Assembly: GCF_003003075.1 (NCBI RefSeq)
Contig: NZ_PVTX01000014.1
Span: 1-64,000 of the forward strand
DNA: 64,000 nt
Direction: 5' to 3'
Origin: Isoptericola halotolerans
GTDB taxonomy: Bacteria; Actinomycetota; Actinomycetes; Actinomycetales; Cellulomonadaceae
The notes beneath the pieces are model-generated. The model was not told the origin of the DNA. It did no database searches and worked only from the letters and a program-made list of their open reading frames with translations. The position numbers and the translations under genes are program-made. Positions within the stretch are counted from its first letter, which is position 1, and every line of letters begins with the position of its first letter. This document shows, piece after piece, positions 18,471 through 27,345 of the stretch.

Positions 18471-19849
18471 GGGAGCTCCACGGTCAGTCGGGTGCCGGCG
18501 TCGGCCGGGCTGGTCAGGTCGAAGGTGCCGTCGAGGGCGGCGACGCGCCCCCGCAGGCCCGCGAGCCCGCCCCCGGGCGCGGTCCCGGCACCGCCGCGGC
18601 CGTCGTCGGTCACCTCGACGCGCAGGGTCGGCCCCGCAACCGCGGGGTCGTCGGAGGCCTCCGGGACGACGACGTCCGCCCGCACGTGGGCACGTGACGC
18701 GCCGGCGTGCTTGGCGACGTTCGTCAACGCCTCCGCGACGACGAAGTAGGCGGCGGCCTGCGCCGTCGTCCCCGCCGCCTCGAGGCCGGACGTCTCGACC
18801 CGGACCAGAACCGGGCTGCGGGCCGCGAGCGCCGAGAGCGCGGCGTCCAGGCCGCGGTCGGAGAGCACGGCCGGGTGGATGCCGCGGACCAGGTCGCGCA
18901 GCTCGGCGAGCGTCTCCTTGACCTCGCCGTGCGCGTGCTCCAGCGCGGCGACGGCGGCGGCCGGGTCCCGTTCTGCCGCCCGCCGCGCGGTGCCCAGCGT
19001 GACGCCCAGGGCCACGAGGCGCTGCTGGGCACCGTCGTGCAGGTCCCGCTCGATGCGGCGCCGCTCGGTGTCCGCGGCTTCCAGGGCGGCGGCGCGGGTC
19101 TCAGTGAGGACGTCCGCGCGCCGGGCGGCCGCGGCGGCGGCCGACTCGGCCACGCGCGCCTCGGACTCGGCGACGGCCTGGGCGGCCCGCGCCTCCGCGG
19201 CGGCGGACGGGCCGAGCAGCGCCCGCGCGAGGCGCAGCGTGGTCAGCGTGCCGGCCTGGGCGCAGAACGCGGCGAACCAGGGGGCCGCCACGACGGCGAG
19301 CGCGCCGAGCAGGAGCAGCAGGGCTCCGGCCGTGGAGGCGTCGCCGGTGCCGCCGTCCAGGAGGAACCGGACGGCCAGCACCACGCCCCCGACGGCGCCG
19401 GCGGCGAGCGCCACGACGAACGCGAGGTAGACGCTGGTCAGCACCAGCACCACGGCGGCGTAGGCCGTGGCCCGCCAGCCGACAGGATCGGTCGAGGCCG
19501 CCCACAGCCGGGCGGTCCAGCGCCGTTGGGCGGGACGTCGTCGGGCGGGGGCAGGGACGACGACGCCGGTCTGCGCGGCGAGGCGGGCCCGCTCGACGTC
19601 GCCGTACGCCCGGGCGAGGGCGAGCGTGGCCGGCAGCAGGACGAGCCCGAGGCCGAGCACCGGGACCATGGCCGCCGCGGTGACGACGGCGATCACCACG
19701 AGGAGGCCGGCCGTCAGGGCCCAGGTCCAGCCGACGGCGAGCTGCGCGACACCGCGGTACGTGGCTGCGGCGAACGGGGCGCGGAAGAACCCGGGGTGGG
19801 TCGTCAGCGCCGGCGCGACCCGGTGGCCTACCGGCTCCGTGGTGGTCAT
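18458..19849 (-). CDS. Sensor histidine kinase (HisKA_3 type)
   Basis: The protein has 463 residues. The N-terminal half contains about four to six membrane helices (GLLVVIAVVTAAAMVPVL, AAVVLVLTSVYLAFVVAL, ALLLLLGALAVVAAPW). The HisKA_3 motif ERRRIERDLHDGAQQRLVAL contains His271, and a HATPase_c domain follows (ALTNVAKHAGA, VTDDGRG). It phosphorylates the regulator encoded next. The short extracellular loops suggest that it senses the membrane itself or a partner, perhaps the DUF4097 protein; that is inference. Confidence 0.93.
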   Translation of the reverse strand: MTTTEPVGHRVAPALTTHPGFFRAPFAAATYRGVAQLAVGWTWALTAGLLVVIAVVTAAAMVPVLGLGLVLLPATLALARAYGDVERARLAAQTGVVVPAPARRRPAQRRWTARLWAASTDPVGWRATAYAAVVLVLTSVYLAFVVALAAGAVGGVVLAVRFLLDGGTGDASTAGALLLLLGALAVVAAPWFAAFCAQAGTLTTLRLARALLGPSAAAEARAAQAVAESEARVAESAAAAAARRADVLTETRAAALEAADTERRRIERDLHDGAQQRLVALGVTLGTARRAAERDPAAAVAALEHAHGEVKETLAELRDLVRGIHPAVLSDRGLDAALSALAARSPVLVRVETSGLEAAGTTAQAAAYFVVAEALTNVAKHAGASRAHVRADVVVPEASDDPAVAGPTLRVEVTDDGRGGAGTAPGGGLAGLRGRVAALDGTFDLTSPADAGTRLTVELPCAS

Positions 19850-19919
19850 GCCATCGACCCTACGGAGGTGGGGACCCGAGCGGAATGCGGTGCACCCACG
19901 GGTCGGGGTCGGGTTGTCC

Positions 19920-20450
19920 CTACCCTCGGCGGGAGTCGAAGAACGCGCGCAGCACGGCGGCGCACTCCGCGGCGCGCACGTCCGCCACGACCTCGACCGC
20001 GTGCAGCGCGCGCTGGTCGCGCACCATGTCCCAGACGGACCCGGTGGCGCCGGCCTTCGGGTCCCACGCGCCGAGCACCAGCCGGTCGACCCGCGCCGCG
20101 ACCAGCGCCCCTGCGCACATCACGCACGGCTCCAGCGTGACCACGAGCGTGCAGCCGTCCAGCCGCCACCCGCCACGCGCCGACGCCGCCGCCCGCAGCG
20201 CCAGCACCTCGGCGTGGGCCGTGGGGTCGCCCGTCTCCTCGCGACGGTTGCGCCCGGTGCCGAGCACCCGTCCGTCCGGGCCGACGACGACGGCGCCCAC
20301 CGGCACGTCGCCCGTGGCGGTCGCGTGGGTCGCCTCGGCCAGGGCCACGCCCATGAGCTCGTCCCAGACGGCGCGGCGGGCACCGAGGGAGAGCGGCGGG
20401 AAGGCGTCGTCGCCGCCCGGGGCTGGCCGGTCGGCCGGGAGCTGCTGCAC
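19920..20450 (-). CDS. tadA: tRNA-specific adenosine deaminase
   Basis: The 176-residue protein converts adenosine 34 of tRNA-Arg(ACG) to inosine. The CDA fold has the catalytic HAE at 79-81 and the second zinc-ligand motif EPCVMC at about 107-112, with VPVGAVVV and TGRNRREETGDPTAHAE. The length and motifs agree with TadA rather than guanine deaminase. The GTG at 20450 gives an N-terminus about 20 residues longer than the minimal enzyme; no clear ribosome site is seen. The short gap to the divergent surface-protein gene holds both promoters. Confidence 0.93.
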   Translation of the reverse strand: MQQLPADRPAPGGDDAFPPLSLGARRAVWDELMGVALAEATHATATGDVPVGAVVVGPDGRVLGTGRNRREETGDPTAHAEVLALRAAASARGGWRLDGCTLVVTLEPCVMCAGALVAARVDRLVLGAWDPKAGATGSVWDMVRDQRALHAVEVVADVRAAECAAVLRAFFDSRRG

Positions 20451-20614
20451 ACCGCCAGGTTACCGAGCGCGGTCTGTTGCCCAGGACAATTTCAGCCAGG
20501 TCGGATCTTTCACCCAGGGTAGACATGATGCTCTAATAGCATGCGTCCCCGTTTCCTGCCCGCTGAGCGCCTCGGTCCGCGCTCGCGTCCACCCGCTGAA
20601 GGGATCACACAGCC

Positions 20615-22432
20615 GTGAAGAGAATGCTCGCGAGCGCCGCCACCGCCGCGCTCGCACTGGGGGGGCTCGTCGCGACCGCGATGCCCGCCTCCGCCCATAC
20701 GCCGAACGTCGACGCGAACTGCACGAGCCTCTCGCTCGACCTCAAGTGGTACCAGGAGGGCGGTGACGGCAAGACCAACACGGTGACGGTCACCGTCAAC
20801 GGCGAGACGGTGCACGAGGAGCCGTTCGGCGACGGGTACAGCACGTCGGTCCCGCTCGACCCGACCCGGGACAACAAGTGGGTCGTCCAGGTCGACGCCT
20901 GGGACGGCGACACCGGCACCGAGTACGACGAGACGCGGGACGGCACCACCACGGCCTGCCAGGAGCCCGAGCCCGAGCCCGAGAAGCTCGAGACCGCGTT
21001 CTACGTGTACCCGAAGCTGCGCGCGAACGAGCCCGCGGCCTGGCACAACTCGGGCTTCCAGACGCTGATCACGACGCGCGACGGCGAGGAGTTCTGGGAG
21101 ACCCTGCCGGAGGAGTACCCCGGCGACCACTTCAACATCGAGGACCTTCCGGCGGACGCCTGCGAGTCCTGGGGCGTCCAGCAGGACGTCGTCCGGACGC
21201 AGGGGGACTTCGCGTGGTCGGAGTTCATCCACATCACGTACCCCGACGGCCCGCTCTTCGACTGGCGTCTCAAGGCCGACCGCCACACCGACCTGAGCAA
21301 CTTCCTGCCCGAGTGCAGCGACGAGCCGACCGAGACGCCGGAGGAGCCCGAGAAGCCGGAGGAGCCCGAGCTCCCCGAGACGCCCGAGGCCTCTGAGCCG
21401 CCGGAGGCCCCCGAGCCCGTCACCCTGCCGGCGCCCTCGTCGGTGGAGGACTGCGAGGTCGGCAACTCGGTCGACCTGCCGGAGACCGCGCACGCCACGT
21501 ACACCGAGAAGTGGAACGACGACCGCACCGAGGTGACGGTCACCGCCACGCCGGCCGAGGGCGTCCAGCTCGCCGACGGCGCCGAGACCGAGTGGACCTT
21601 CACCTTCACCGGTGAGATCTGCGCGAGCGAGCCCGTGGTCGTGACGCCGGAGCTGCCCACCGTCGTCGACCTGTGCGGCACCGAGAGCGACGACATCCGC
21701 GTCCCGGTGGACTCGGACGAGGTCACCTACGAGAAGACCTCCGAGGGCATCGTCGCCACCGCCGCCGAGGGCTTCGCCTTCGACGAGCTGCCGGCCGGGT
21801 ACAGCGCGGTCGACACCACCTCGGCGCTGTACACCGTCTCCGAGAGCACCTTCACCGACGAGATGTGCGAGCTCGTCCCCGGGGACATCGGCGCCGTGTG
21901 CGACGCCGAGACGCCCTACCTCGTCTACGGCGTGACCCTGCCGGAGGGGGCCCCGGCCCCGGGCGAGAACCCGCTGACCGTCACGTTCATCAACCCGGGC
22001 GGCGGGAACGACCACGTCACCACCGATCTCCCGCTCGAGGGTCGTCTGCTGTGGCCGGGCGCCTCCGCCGAGGAGCCGCTGCAGTGGCCGGGCTGGGAGC
22101 GTCTCGAGGACGGCTCGTACGTCGAGACGGACGGCAACTTCGCCTGGACCCGCGACGGCGTCCAGGTCCGGTTCGAGGTCAACCCGGACTACTCGACCGT
22201 GGTCGAGTACCCGCCGGCCTCCGAGGAGTGCGCCGACGCGCCCGCGGACATCCGTGAGGCCGCCGCGCAGACCGTCGTCGACGTCCCCGAGGACGCGCCG
22301 GAGGTCGCCGCCGAGGAGGACGAGCTCGCCCTGACGGGCGCGACCGTCGGCGTCGCCGCCGCGGTGGCGCTCCTGCTGGTCGCCGGGGGTGCCGCACTGT
22401 TCATCGTGCGTCGCCGGCTCCACCAGGGCTGA
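20615..22432 (+). CDS. LALTG-anchored cell-surface protein
   Basis: The protein has 605 residues. A signal peptide (MKRMLASAATAALALGG, cut after ASA) is followed by acidic beta-rich domains, a Pro/Glu spacer (about 236-275, repeating PEEPEKPE), further Cys-containing beta domains, and a C-terminal sorting signal with LALTG at 571-575, a hydrophobic stretch and RRRLHQG. LAxTG is the signal used by class E sortases of high-GC actinobacteria. No sortase gene is in the window, so a housekeeping enzyme elsewhere is implied. The GTG at 20615 has GAAGGGA 10 bases upstream. The ligand is unknown; the spacer may span the wall. Confidence 0.85.
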   Translation: MKRMLASAATAALALGGLVATAMPASAHTPNVDANCTSLSLDLKWYQEGGDGKTNTVTVTVNGETVHEEPFGDGYSTSVPLDPTRDNKWVVQVDAWDGDTGTEYDETRDGTTTACQEPEPEPEKLETAFYVYPKLRANEPAAWHNSGFQTLITTRDGEEFWETLPEEYPGDHFNIEDLPADACESWGVQQDVVRTQGDFAWSEFIHITYPDGPLFDWRLKADRHTDLSNFLPECSDEPTETPEEPEKPEEPELPETPEASEPPEAPEPVTLPAPSSVEDCEVGNSVDLPETAHATYTEKWNDDRTEVTVTATPAEGVQLADGAETEWTFTFTGEICASEPVVVTPELPTVVDLCGTESDDIRVPVDSDEVTYEKTSEGIVATAAEGFAFDELPAGYSAVDTTSALYTVSESTFTDEMCELVPGDIGAVCDAETPYLVYGVTLPEGAPAPGENPLTVTFINPGGGNDHVTTDLPLEGRLLWPGASAEEPLQWPGWERLEDGSYVETDGNFAWTRDGVQVRFEVNPDYSTVVEYPPASEECADAPADIREAAAQTVVDVPEDAPEVAAEEDELALTGATVGVAAAVALLLVAGGAALFIVRRRLHQG

Positions 22433-22454
22433 CCCGCTCCCTGAGCACTGACGG

Positions 22455-22490
22455 CGAGGGGCCCGACCGGTGATCCGGTCGGGCCCCTCG
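22455..22490 (+). terminator. Terminator behind the LALTG protein gene
   Basis: The perfect 16-bp GC-rich stem has arms at 22455-22470 and 22475-22490 with the loop TGAT, 22 bases after the stop. Confidence 0.88.
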
Positions 22491-22513
22491 GCGTACTGGC
22501 GGCCGCGCCGCAG

Positions 22514-22543
22514 TACGCCCCGGTGCGCCCCGGTGCGCCCCGG
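22514..22543 (+). repeat. Three 10-bp tandem repeats in the upp leader
   Basis: TACGCCCCGG is followed by two copies of TGCGCCCCGG, ending 12 bases before the upp start. It lies next to an imperfect hairpin (22490-22519). It may be only slippage, or may set leader structure. Confidence 0.6.
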
Positions 22544-22555
22544 TACGGTGTGACC

Positions 22556-23191
22556 ATGCGCCTGCACGTCACCGACCACCCGCTGGTCGCCCACAAGCTC
22601 AGCGTCCTGCGGGACGAGTCGACGCCCTCCCCCATCTTCCGGCTGCTGGTCGACGAGCTCGTCACCCTGCTCGCGTACGAGGCGACCCGGGACGTGCGGA
22701 CCGAGCCCAAGGAGATCAGGACCCCGGTCACCACGACCACGGGGGTCAAGCTGAGCGACCCGAGCCCGATCGTCATCCCCATCCTGCGCGCGGGCCTGGG
22801 GATGCTGGACGGCATGACGCGGCTGCTGCCGACCGCCGAGGTCGGGTTCCTCGGCCTGCAGCGGGACGAGGAGACGTTCGAGGCGGTGACGTACGCCAAC
22901 CGGCTGCCCGACGACCTCACCGACCGCCAGGTGTTCCTGCTCGACCCGATGCTGGCCACCGGCGGCACCCTTGTCGCGGCGATCGACTACGTGCTCGAGC
23001 GCGGCGCCCACGACGTCACGGCCGTGTGCCTGCTCGCCGCGCCGGAGGGCCTGCAGGTGGTCCAGGACGCGATCGGCGACCGCGTGGACGTGCAGGTCGT
23101 CGTCGCCGCCGTCGACGAACGGCTCAACGACAAGAAGTACATCGTGCCGGGCCTCGGCGACGCCGGGGACCGCCTCTACGGCGTCGTCTGA
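22556..23191 (+). CDS. upp: Uracil phosphoribosyltransferase
   Basis: The 211-residue protein converts uracil and PRPP to UMP in pyrimidine salvage. The sequence starts [20 protein letters not shown], has [14 protein letters not shown], the PRPP-binding loop DPMLATGGT, and the uracil-binding [13 protein letters not shown] at the C-terminus, all characteristic of Upp. The ATG at 22556 gives the family's usual length; 11 extra in-frame residues upstream are not conserved. It is monocistronic and converges on the sigma-fusion gene, whose stop is three bases past the upp stop. Confidence 0.96.
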   Translation: MRLHVTDHPLVAHKLSVLRDESTPSPIFRLLVDELVTLLAYEATRDVRTEPKEIRTPVTTTTGVKLSDPSPIVIPILRAGLGMLDGMTRLLPTAEVGFLGLQRDEETFEAVTYANRLPDDLTDRQVFLLDPMLATGGTLVAAIDYVLERGAHDVTAVCLLAAPEGLQVVQDAIGDRVDVQVVVAAVDERLNDKKYIVPGLGDAGDRLYGVV

Positions 23192-23194
23192 CCG

Positions 23195-26100
23195 TCAGCG
23201 GTACTCGCAGAGGCCGATCTTCTCCCACTGCCTCCACTGCCCCATCCACACGCCGTCCCACTGCCCGGACTCGTACCAGCGCTTGCCGTTGCCGTTGCCA
23301 TGGCCGTTGCCGTTGCCGTTGCCGTTCCCGCCACGCTCCCCGCCGGGCGGCGTGCCGTCCCAGCCGAGGTAGCGGTAGGCGTTCCCGTTCCACGACCGGA
23401 CGTCGCCGGGGGCGTAGGTCGATCCCCAGGCGACGCGCGCCGGGCACCAGCCGGCCTCCGCGGCGGTGAACGTCTCGACACCGAGCTGGGTCGACCAGTC
23501 GCCGGCGGACACCGTCCAGGTCGCTCCGCGTCGCCCGTCGACGCGTCGGCTCTCGACCGTCCCCGTCTCGCCGGCCGCCACGACGACCTCCTCGTCCAGG
23601 CCGTGCGGGCCCACCACGTGGAACGTGGTGCGCACGTTCGATCGGGTGTTGTCGAGGATCACGCCGGCCTCGCGCCACGACGTCGCGTAGTCGCCGTACC
23701 GGTCCATCTGGACGTCACCCTGGTCGAGACGCGCGTCGGGGTCACGGACCACGCAGCGGGCCGAGTCGTGCGACGCCTCGCGGTCCGCGGTGAACTGGTT
23801 CCCCTCGATGGTGCGCTCCAGGTGCACGGTCACGGTCCCGGGCTCGACGCTCAGCGACCCGGTGTCGACCACGAACCGGGTGGAGCCGTGCGCGGCGAGG
23901 TCCTGCGTCCCGACCGCCTCCCCGTGGCGCAGCAGCGTCGCCGCCCAGGACCGACCGTCGTCGCCGGCGACGTCCACGACGACCTGTGCCGTCCCGGCGT
24001 CGCACTGCGCGGTGGCGGACACGTCGACGGTGGCCGGCCACCCCGGGGCCTCGGCACAGCTGCCGAAGCCGACGTCGATCCCGCGCAGCTCGCCGCCGTC
24101 GGTGGACACCGTGCCGGAGCTCGTACCCCAGGGCACCCGGAGCTCGAGGGAGCCCTTCGCCCCCGCGGCGAGGCGGACCTCGTCGACGCTCCCGCCGGCC
24201 CGCGCCGTGAAGACCACCGGCAGCGTCGAGCCCGAGTTGTCCACCGGGACGGTGAAGGTCCGCCAGGAGGTCTCGCTCCCGGCGTCGTAGGTGCAGGTGC
24301 CCGCCGGCTCGGCCTGGCCGGCCGCCGGCGCGATGCGGGCGCCGTCGTGGGCCGCCGTCGGCGCGACGGCCGGGACGACGCCGGAGGTCGGCTGATCGCC
24401 GTCGGAGTCGGTCACCCAGCGGTACAGATGGAACGTCGCGGTGCCCCCGGCGAGGTCGGTGCCGCCGGTCGTGCGGCCGAGCGTGACCGTGTCGCCCGCG
24501 CCGAGGCGCACCGCGTCGGTCGTCCCGCCCGCGGCGGTCATCGAGGCCTGCATCGGCTCGCTCGTGCGGTTGGTGACCGTGCCCTCGACCCGGACCTTCC
24601 CGCCGTCGTTGAGCACGGTCGCGGCGGTCTGCACGTTCCAGCTCGGGTCGTAGCACTCCGCGGCACCGTGCGACCCGGCCGAGACCGTCCGGCTGTACGT
24701 GGCGCCCCCCACCGACGTGGACAGCGTCCACGTCCCTCCCCCGGAGGGGACCCGCAGCCCGTCGGGTGCCGTGAGCGTGACCGACTCGCCGGGCGCGAGG
24801 CTGGACGACGTCGAGACCGTGGTGCCTGCGGCCTCGAAGGTGGCGGAGATCGTGCGGCCGGTGAGGTTCGTGTAGGTCCCGACGACGACGGCGTCCGCGG
24901 TGGCCAGCCCGCCGGTGGCACGGCACGACGCGTGGATGGACGCCGCCCCGGCGTTGGCCCCCTCCCACGCCCGGGCAGCGGAGACGACGGCGACCGAGCG
25001 CACCGTCGGGCCGCCACCGGGCAGCTCGGGGACGATCTTGACGTCGTAGCTGCCCTGGGCCGTCGTGCCGTCCGCGACCACCGTCGCGCTGCCCGAGGCC
25101 GACTCGCCGGGAGCGAGCTCGTCACCCGTGCACAGCCAGACCGTGGCGTCGGTCCCGTCACCGTCCCCGGCACGGCACCCGAGCTTCCCGCCGACCCCCT
25201 GCGGCACGAGCCCGGCGGGGACCCGCACCTTCGCCGTCCACCCGGCGGCGACCGGACGGTCGCCGCTGTTGCGCACCGCGAAGGGGATCTGCGCGAGCCC
25301 GGGGTTGGCGACCGAGACGCTGCCGGCGGCCTCCGCGGTGAGCTCCGGACCGAAGTACTCGACCTGCACGGGCTCCAGCGCGGCGCTACGCGTCTCCACC
25401 CCGTCGGCCCAGGTCTGCGCGGTGACGGTGTACGAGCCGCCGTCGCGGACGACGAGCGGGACGGTGACCGTCCGCGTCTCGCCCGGCGCGAGCGTGCCGA
25501 GGGTGCAGAGGGCGTCCTGCGGCGCCGACGTGGGGGTGCAGGCGAGCGACTCCGACGTCAGCCGGACACCGGCGGAGGCCCCGGACGGCGACGAAGCCGA
25601 CGCGTACTGCACACCGGCGGGCAGCGTGAGGAGCACGTGGGAGCCGGCTGCCTCCGTCTCGCCGGGGTTGCTGACCCGCAGCGCCAGCTGGTTGGTGGCC
25701 CGCGGCGTCAGCGCGGCGTCCGGCTGGGCGACGGCGACGACCACCTCGGCGGGCGTGGGGACGACGACGTCGTCCATGACCAGGTCGGCGTCCGTCAGGA
25801 AGGGGAAGTTCACGGGGTCCGTCGGGTCGTCGCTCGGCTCCGGCGTCGGCTCGTCGCTCGGCTCCGGCGTCGGCTCGCCCGTGGGCCACGGCTCGCTCTC
25901 GGCCACGTGCAGCGGCGGGTCCGGGACCGCCGGCACCTCGTCGGAGCCGATCGCCCCGAGCACGCTGACCACGCCGGCGGTCGCGACGGCGACCGCGCCG
26001 GTGGACGCCGCGACCGTCGCTCCCGAGACACCGGCGGTGGTCGCGGCGACGGCGGTGGTCGCGGTCGTGGTGGTCACCGTGGTGGCTCCGGCGGCCGTGG

Positions 26101-27190
26101 CGGTGGCGGCCGTCGCAGCGCCTCCGGTCGCCGCGCTCCCGGTCGCCGCACCGGCGGTCGCCGCTCCGGCGGTGGTGGCGCCGGCGGTCGTGGCACCGGC
26201 GGTCGTGGCACCAGCGGTGGTGCTGCCGGCGGCCGCGCCGACCCCGGCCGAGGTACCCGTGGTGGCTCCCGCCGTCGCACCGCCCGCCGAACCCGTGAGC
26301 CCGACGCCGACGCCGCCGGCAGCGCCGCTCGCAGTCCCGGCAGCAGCGCCGGCACCGAGGGCTCCCCCGGTGACCAGGCCGAGGGGCAGCGCGCCCAGCA
26401 CGGCCATCCCCGCCACGCCGACGACCAGCGGTCCGATGACGCCGCGCATGCCGTGCGCGACGTCGGCGAGCTCGAGCGCCAGCGTCCGGCAGTCACCGCA
26501 CACCTCGAGGTGGGCGTCGACCTGCGCGACCTCGCGGGAGGCGAGGCTCCCCCGGACGTACCCCCCGAGCAGCGCGTTGACCTTGCGGCACGAGTCCGCG
26601 GGCTCGGTGGTGAGGTGCTCCTGCAGGTAGCCGACCCGCAGACCCTCGCGCGCGCGATAGGCGAGCGCCGAGACGCCGTTGGGGGTGAGGCCCAGGATCG
26701 GGGCCACCTGTGCCGGGGTGAGCTGCTCGATCTCGGTGTACCAGAGGACCGCCTGCCACCGCTCCGGCAGGCCCTGGTAGGCGCGGGCGACGACCGTGTT
26801 CTCGAACCCGGCCAGCGCGGGGTCCTCGGGCGAGGCCGACGGGCCCAGCGCCGACTCGAAGGTCCCGTCGTCCGCCGTCGGACGGGTGCGGCGCGCACGG
26901 CGGGCGAGGTCGGCGGCGAGCCGCCGCACGACGGTGAAGAGGTAGGCCCGGAAGTGCGTGTCCGGACCGTCGCCCTGCTGCAGGACCCCGAGCACGCGGT
27001 GGAACGCCTCGGCGACGACGTCGTCGGCGTCGCTCACCGTCCTGACGTACTGACGGGCGAGGACCTGGGCCGCGGAGGCGTGCCGCTCGTAAAGGGCACC
27101 GTAGGCGTCGAGGCTGCCGCCGCGCACCTCAAGGATCAGCTCACCATCGCTGGGAGCTGTTCCGTCCGAACCCACGTAGACGTCGGCCAC
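23195..27190 (-). CDS. ECF sigma factor fused to anti-sigma zinc finger, membrane segment and large exported region
   Basis: The single 1331-residue protein has sigma region 2 at about 25-100 (SDADDVVAEAFHRVL, FRAYLFTVVRRLAADLARR) and sigma region 4 at about 125-185 (LPERWQAVLWYTEIEQLTPA, LGLTPNGVSALAYRAREGL). A zinc anti-sigma motif follows with Cys201, His227, Cys231 and Cys234 (HLEVCGDC). A hydrophobic segment spans about 250-274, then an Ala/Thr/Gly-rich stretch to about 415, a PEPSDEPTPEPS stalk, and DUF11-like and other beta domains from 480 on. The C-terminal end resembles CBM5/12 (YAPGDVRSWNGNAYRYLGW) and is interrupted by a Gly-Asn repeat. A second hydrophobic stretch (390-414) makes topology uncertain. 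The GTG start is the first that includes all of region 2. Polysaccharide sensing with proteolytic release of sigma is inference. Confidence 0.85.
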   Translation of the reverse strand: MADVYVGSDGTAPSDGELILEVRGGSLDAYGALYERHASAAQVLARQYVRTVSDADDVVAEAFHRVLGVLQQGDGPDTHFRAYLFTVVRRLAADLARRARRTRPTADDGTFESALGPSASPEDPALAGFENTVVARAYQGLPERWQAVLWYTEIEQLTPAQVAPILGLTPNGVSALAYRAREGLRVGYLQEHLTTEPADSCRKVNALLGGYVRGSLASREVAQVDAHLEVCGDCRTLALELADVAHGMRGVIGPLVVGVAGMAVLGALPLGLVTGGALGAGAAAGTASGAAGGVGVGLTGSAGGATAGATTGTSAGVGAAAGSTTAGATTAGATTAGATTAGAATAGAATGSAATGGAATAATATAAGATTVTTTTATTAVAATTAGVSGATVAASTGAVAVATAGVVSVLGAIGSDEVPAVPDPPLHVAESEPWPTGEPTPEPSDEPTPEPSDDPTDPVNFPFLTDADLVMDDVVVPTPAEVVVAVAQPDAALTPRATNQLALRVSNPGETEAAGSHVLLTLPAGVQYASASSPSGASAGVRLTSESLACTPTSAPQDALCTLGTLAPGETRTVTVPLVVRDGGSYTVTAQTWADGVETRSAALEPVQVEYFGPELTAEAAGSVSVANPGLAQIPFAVRNSGDRPVAAGWTAKVRVPAGLVPQGVGGKLGCRAGDGDGTDATVWLCTGDELAPGESASGSATVVADGTTAQGSYDVKIVPELPGGGPTVRSVAVVSAARAWEGANAGAASIHASCRATGGLATADAVVVGTYTNLTGRTISATFEAAGTTVSTSSSLAPGESVTLTAPDGLRVPSGGGTWTLSTSVGGATYSRTVSAGSHGAAECYDPSWNVQTAATVLNDGGKVRVEGTVTNRTSEPMQASMTAAGGTTDAVRLGAGDTVTLGRTTGGTDLAGGTATFHLYRWVTDSDGDQPTSGVVPAVAPTAAHDGARIAPAAGQAEPAGTCTYDAGSETSWRTFTVPVDNSGSTLPVVFTARAGGSVDEVRLAAGAKGSLELRVPWGTSSGTVSTDGGELRGIDVGFGSCAEAPGWPATVDVSATAQCDAGTAQVVVDVAGDDGRSWAATLLRHGEAVGTQDLAAHGSTRFVVDTGSLSVEPGTVTVHLERTIEGNQFTADREASHDSARCVVRDPDARLDQGDVQMDRYGDYATSWREAGVILDNTRSNVRTTFHVVGPHGLDEEVVVAAGETGTVESRRVDGRRGATWTVSAGDWSTQLGVETFTAAEAGWCPARVAWGSTYAPGDVRSWNGNAYRYLGWDGTPPGGERGGNGNGNGNGHGNGNGKRWYESGQWDGVWMGQWRQWEKIGLCEYR
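23283..23327 (-). repeat. Hexamer microsatellite inside the sigma-fusion gene
   Basis: Tandem TTGCCG units with one interruption (CCATGG) encode the Gly-Asn run in the chitin-binding-like end. Units of six bases keep the frame when copy number changes. Confidence 0.8.
26135..26230 (-). repeat. 15-bp tandem repeats encoding AGATT units
   Basis: The degenerate 15-bp units, with GTCGTGGCACCGGCG as the clearest copy, encode AGATTAGATTAGATT and decay to AGAAT at the edge. They lie in the Ala/Thr-rich stretch after the membrane segment. This may be a glycosylated stalk; copy-number change would keep the frame. Confidence 0.75.
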
Positions 27191-27292
27191 GTCGCAACCC
27201 GCTTCTTCGTCTCTCCCCCGAGCGTGCCCGTACCCGGCAGGGCACGGACGGCGTCACTCTACGCCGGATAGCCGCCGGCGGGGCGGTCGCGG

Positions 27293-27325
27293 GCGGGTGA
27301 ATCGCCCGTGGCGCGATTCACCCGC
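27293..27325. promoter_or_regulatory. Perfect 13-bp inverted repeat in divergent promoter region
   Basis: GCGGGTGAATCGC (27293-27305) and its exact complement (27313-27325) are separated by seven bases. The element lies about 100 bp upstream of the sigma-fusion start and 53 bp upstream of the divergent gene. It has the form of an operator for a dimeric regulator; as RNA it would form a strong hairpin. Confidence 0.65.
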
Positions 27326-27345
27326 TCCTCCGGGCCAGAACTGCG

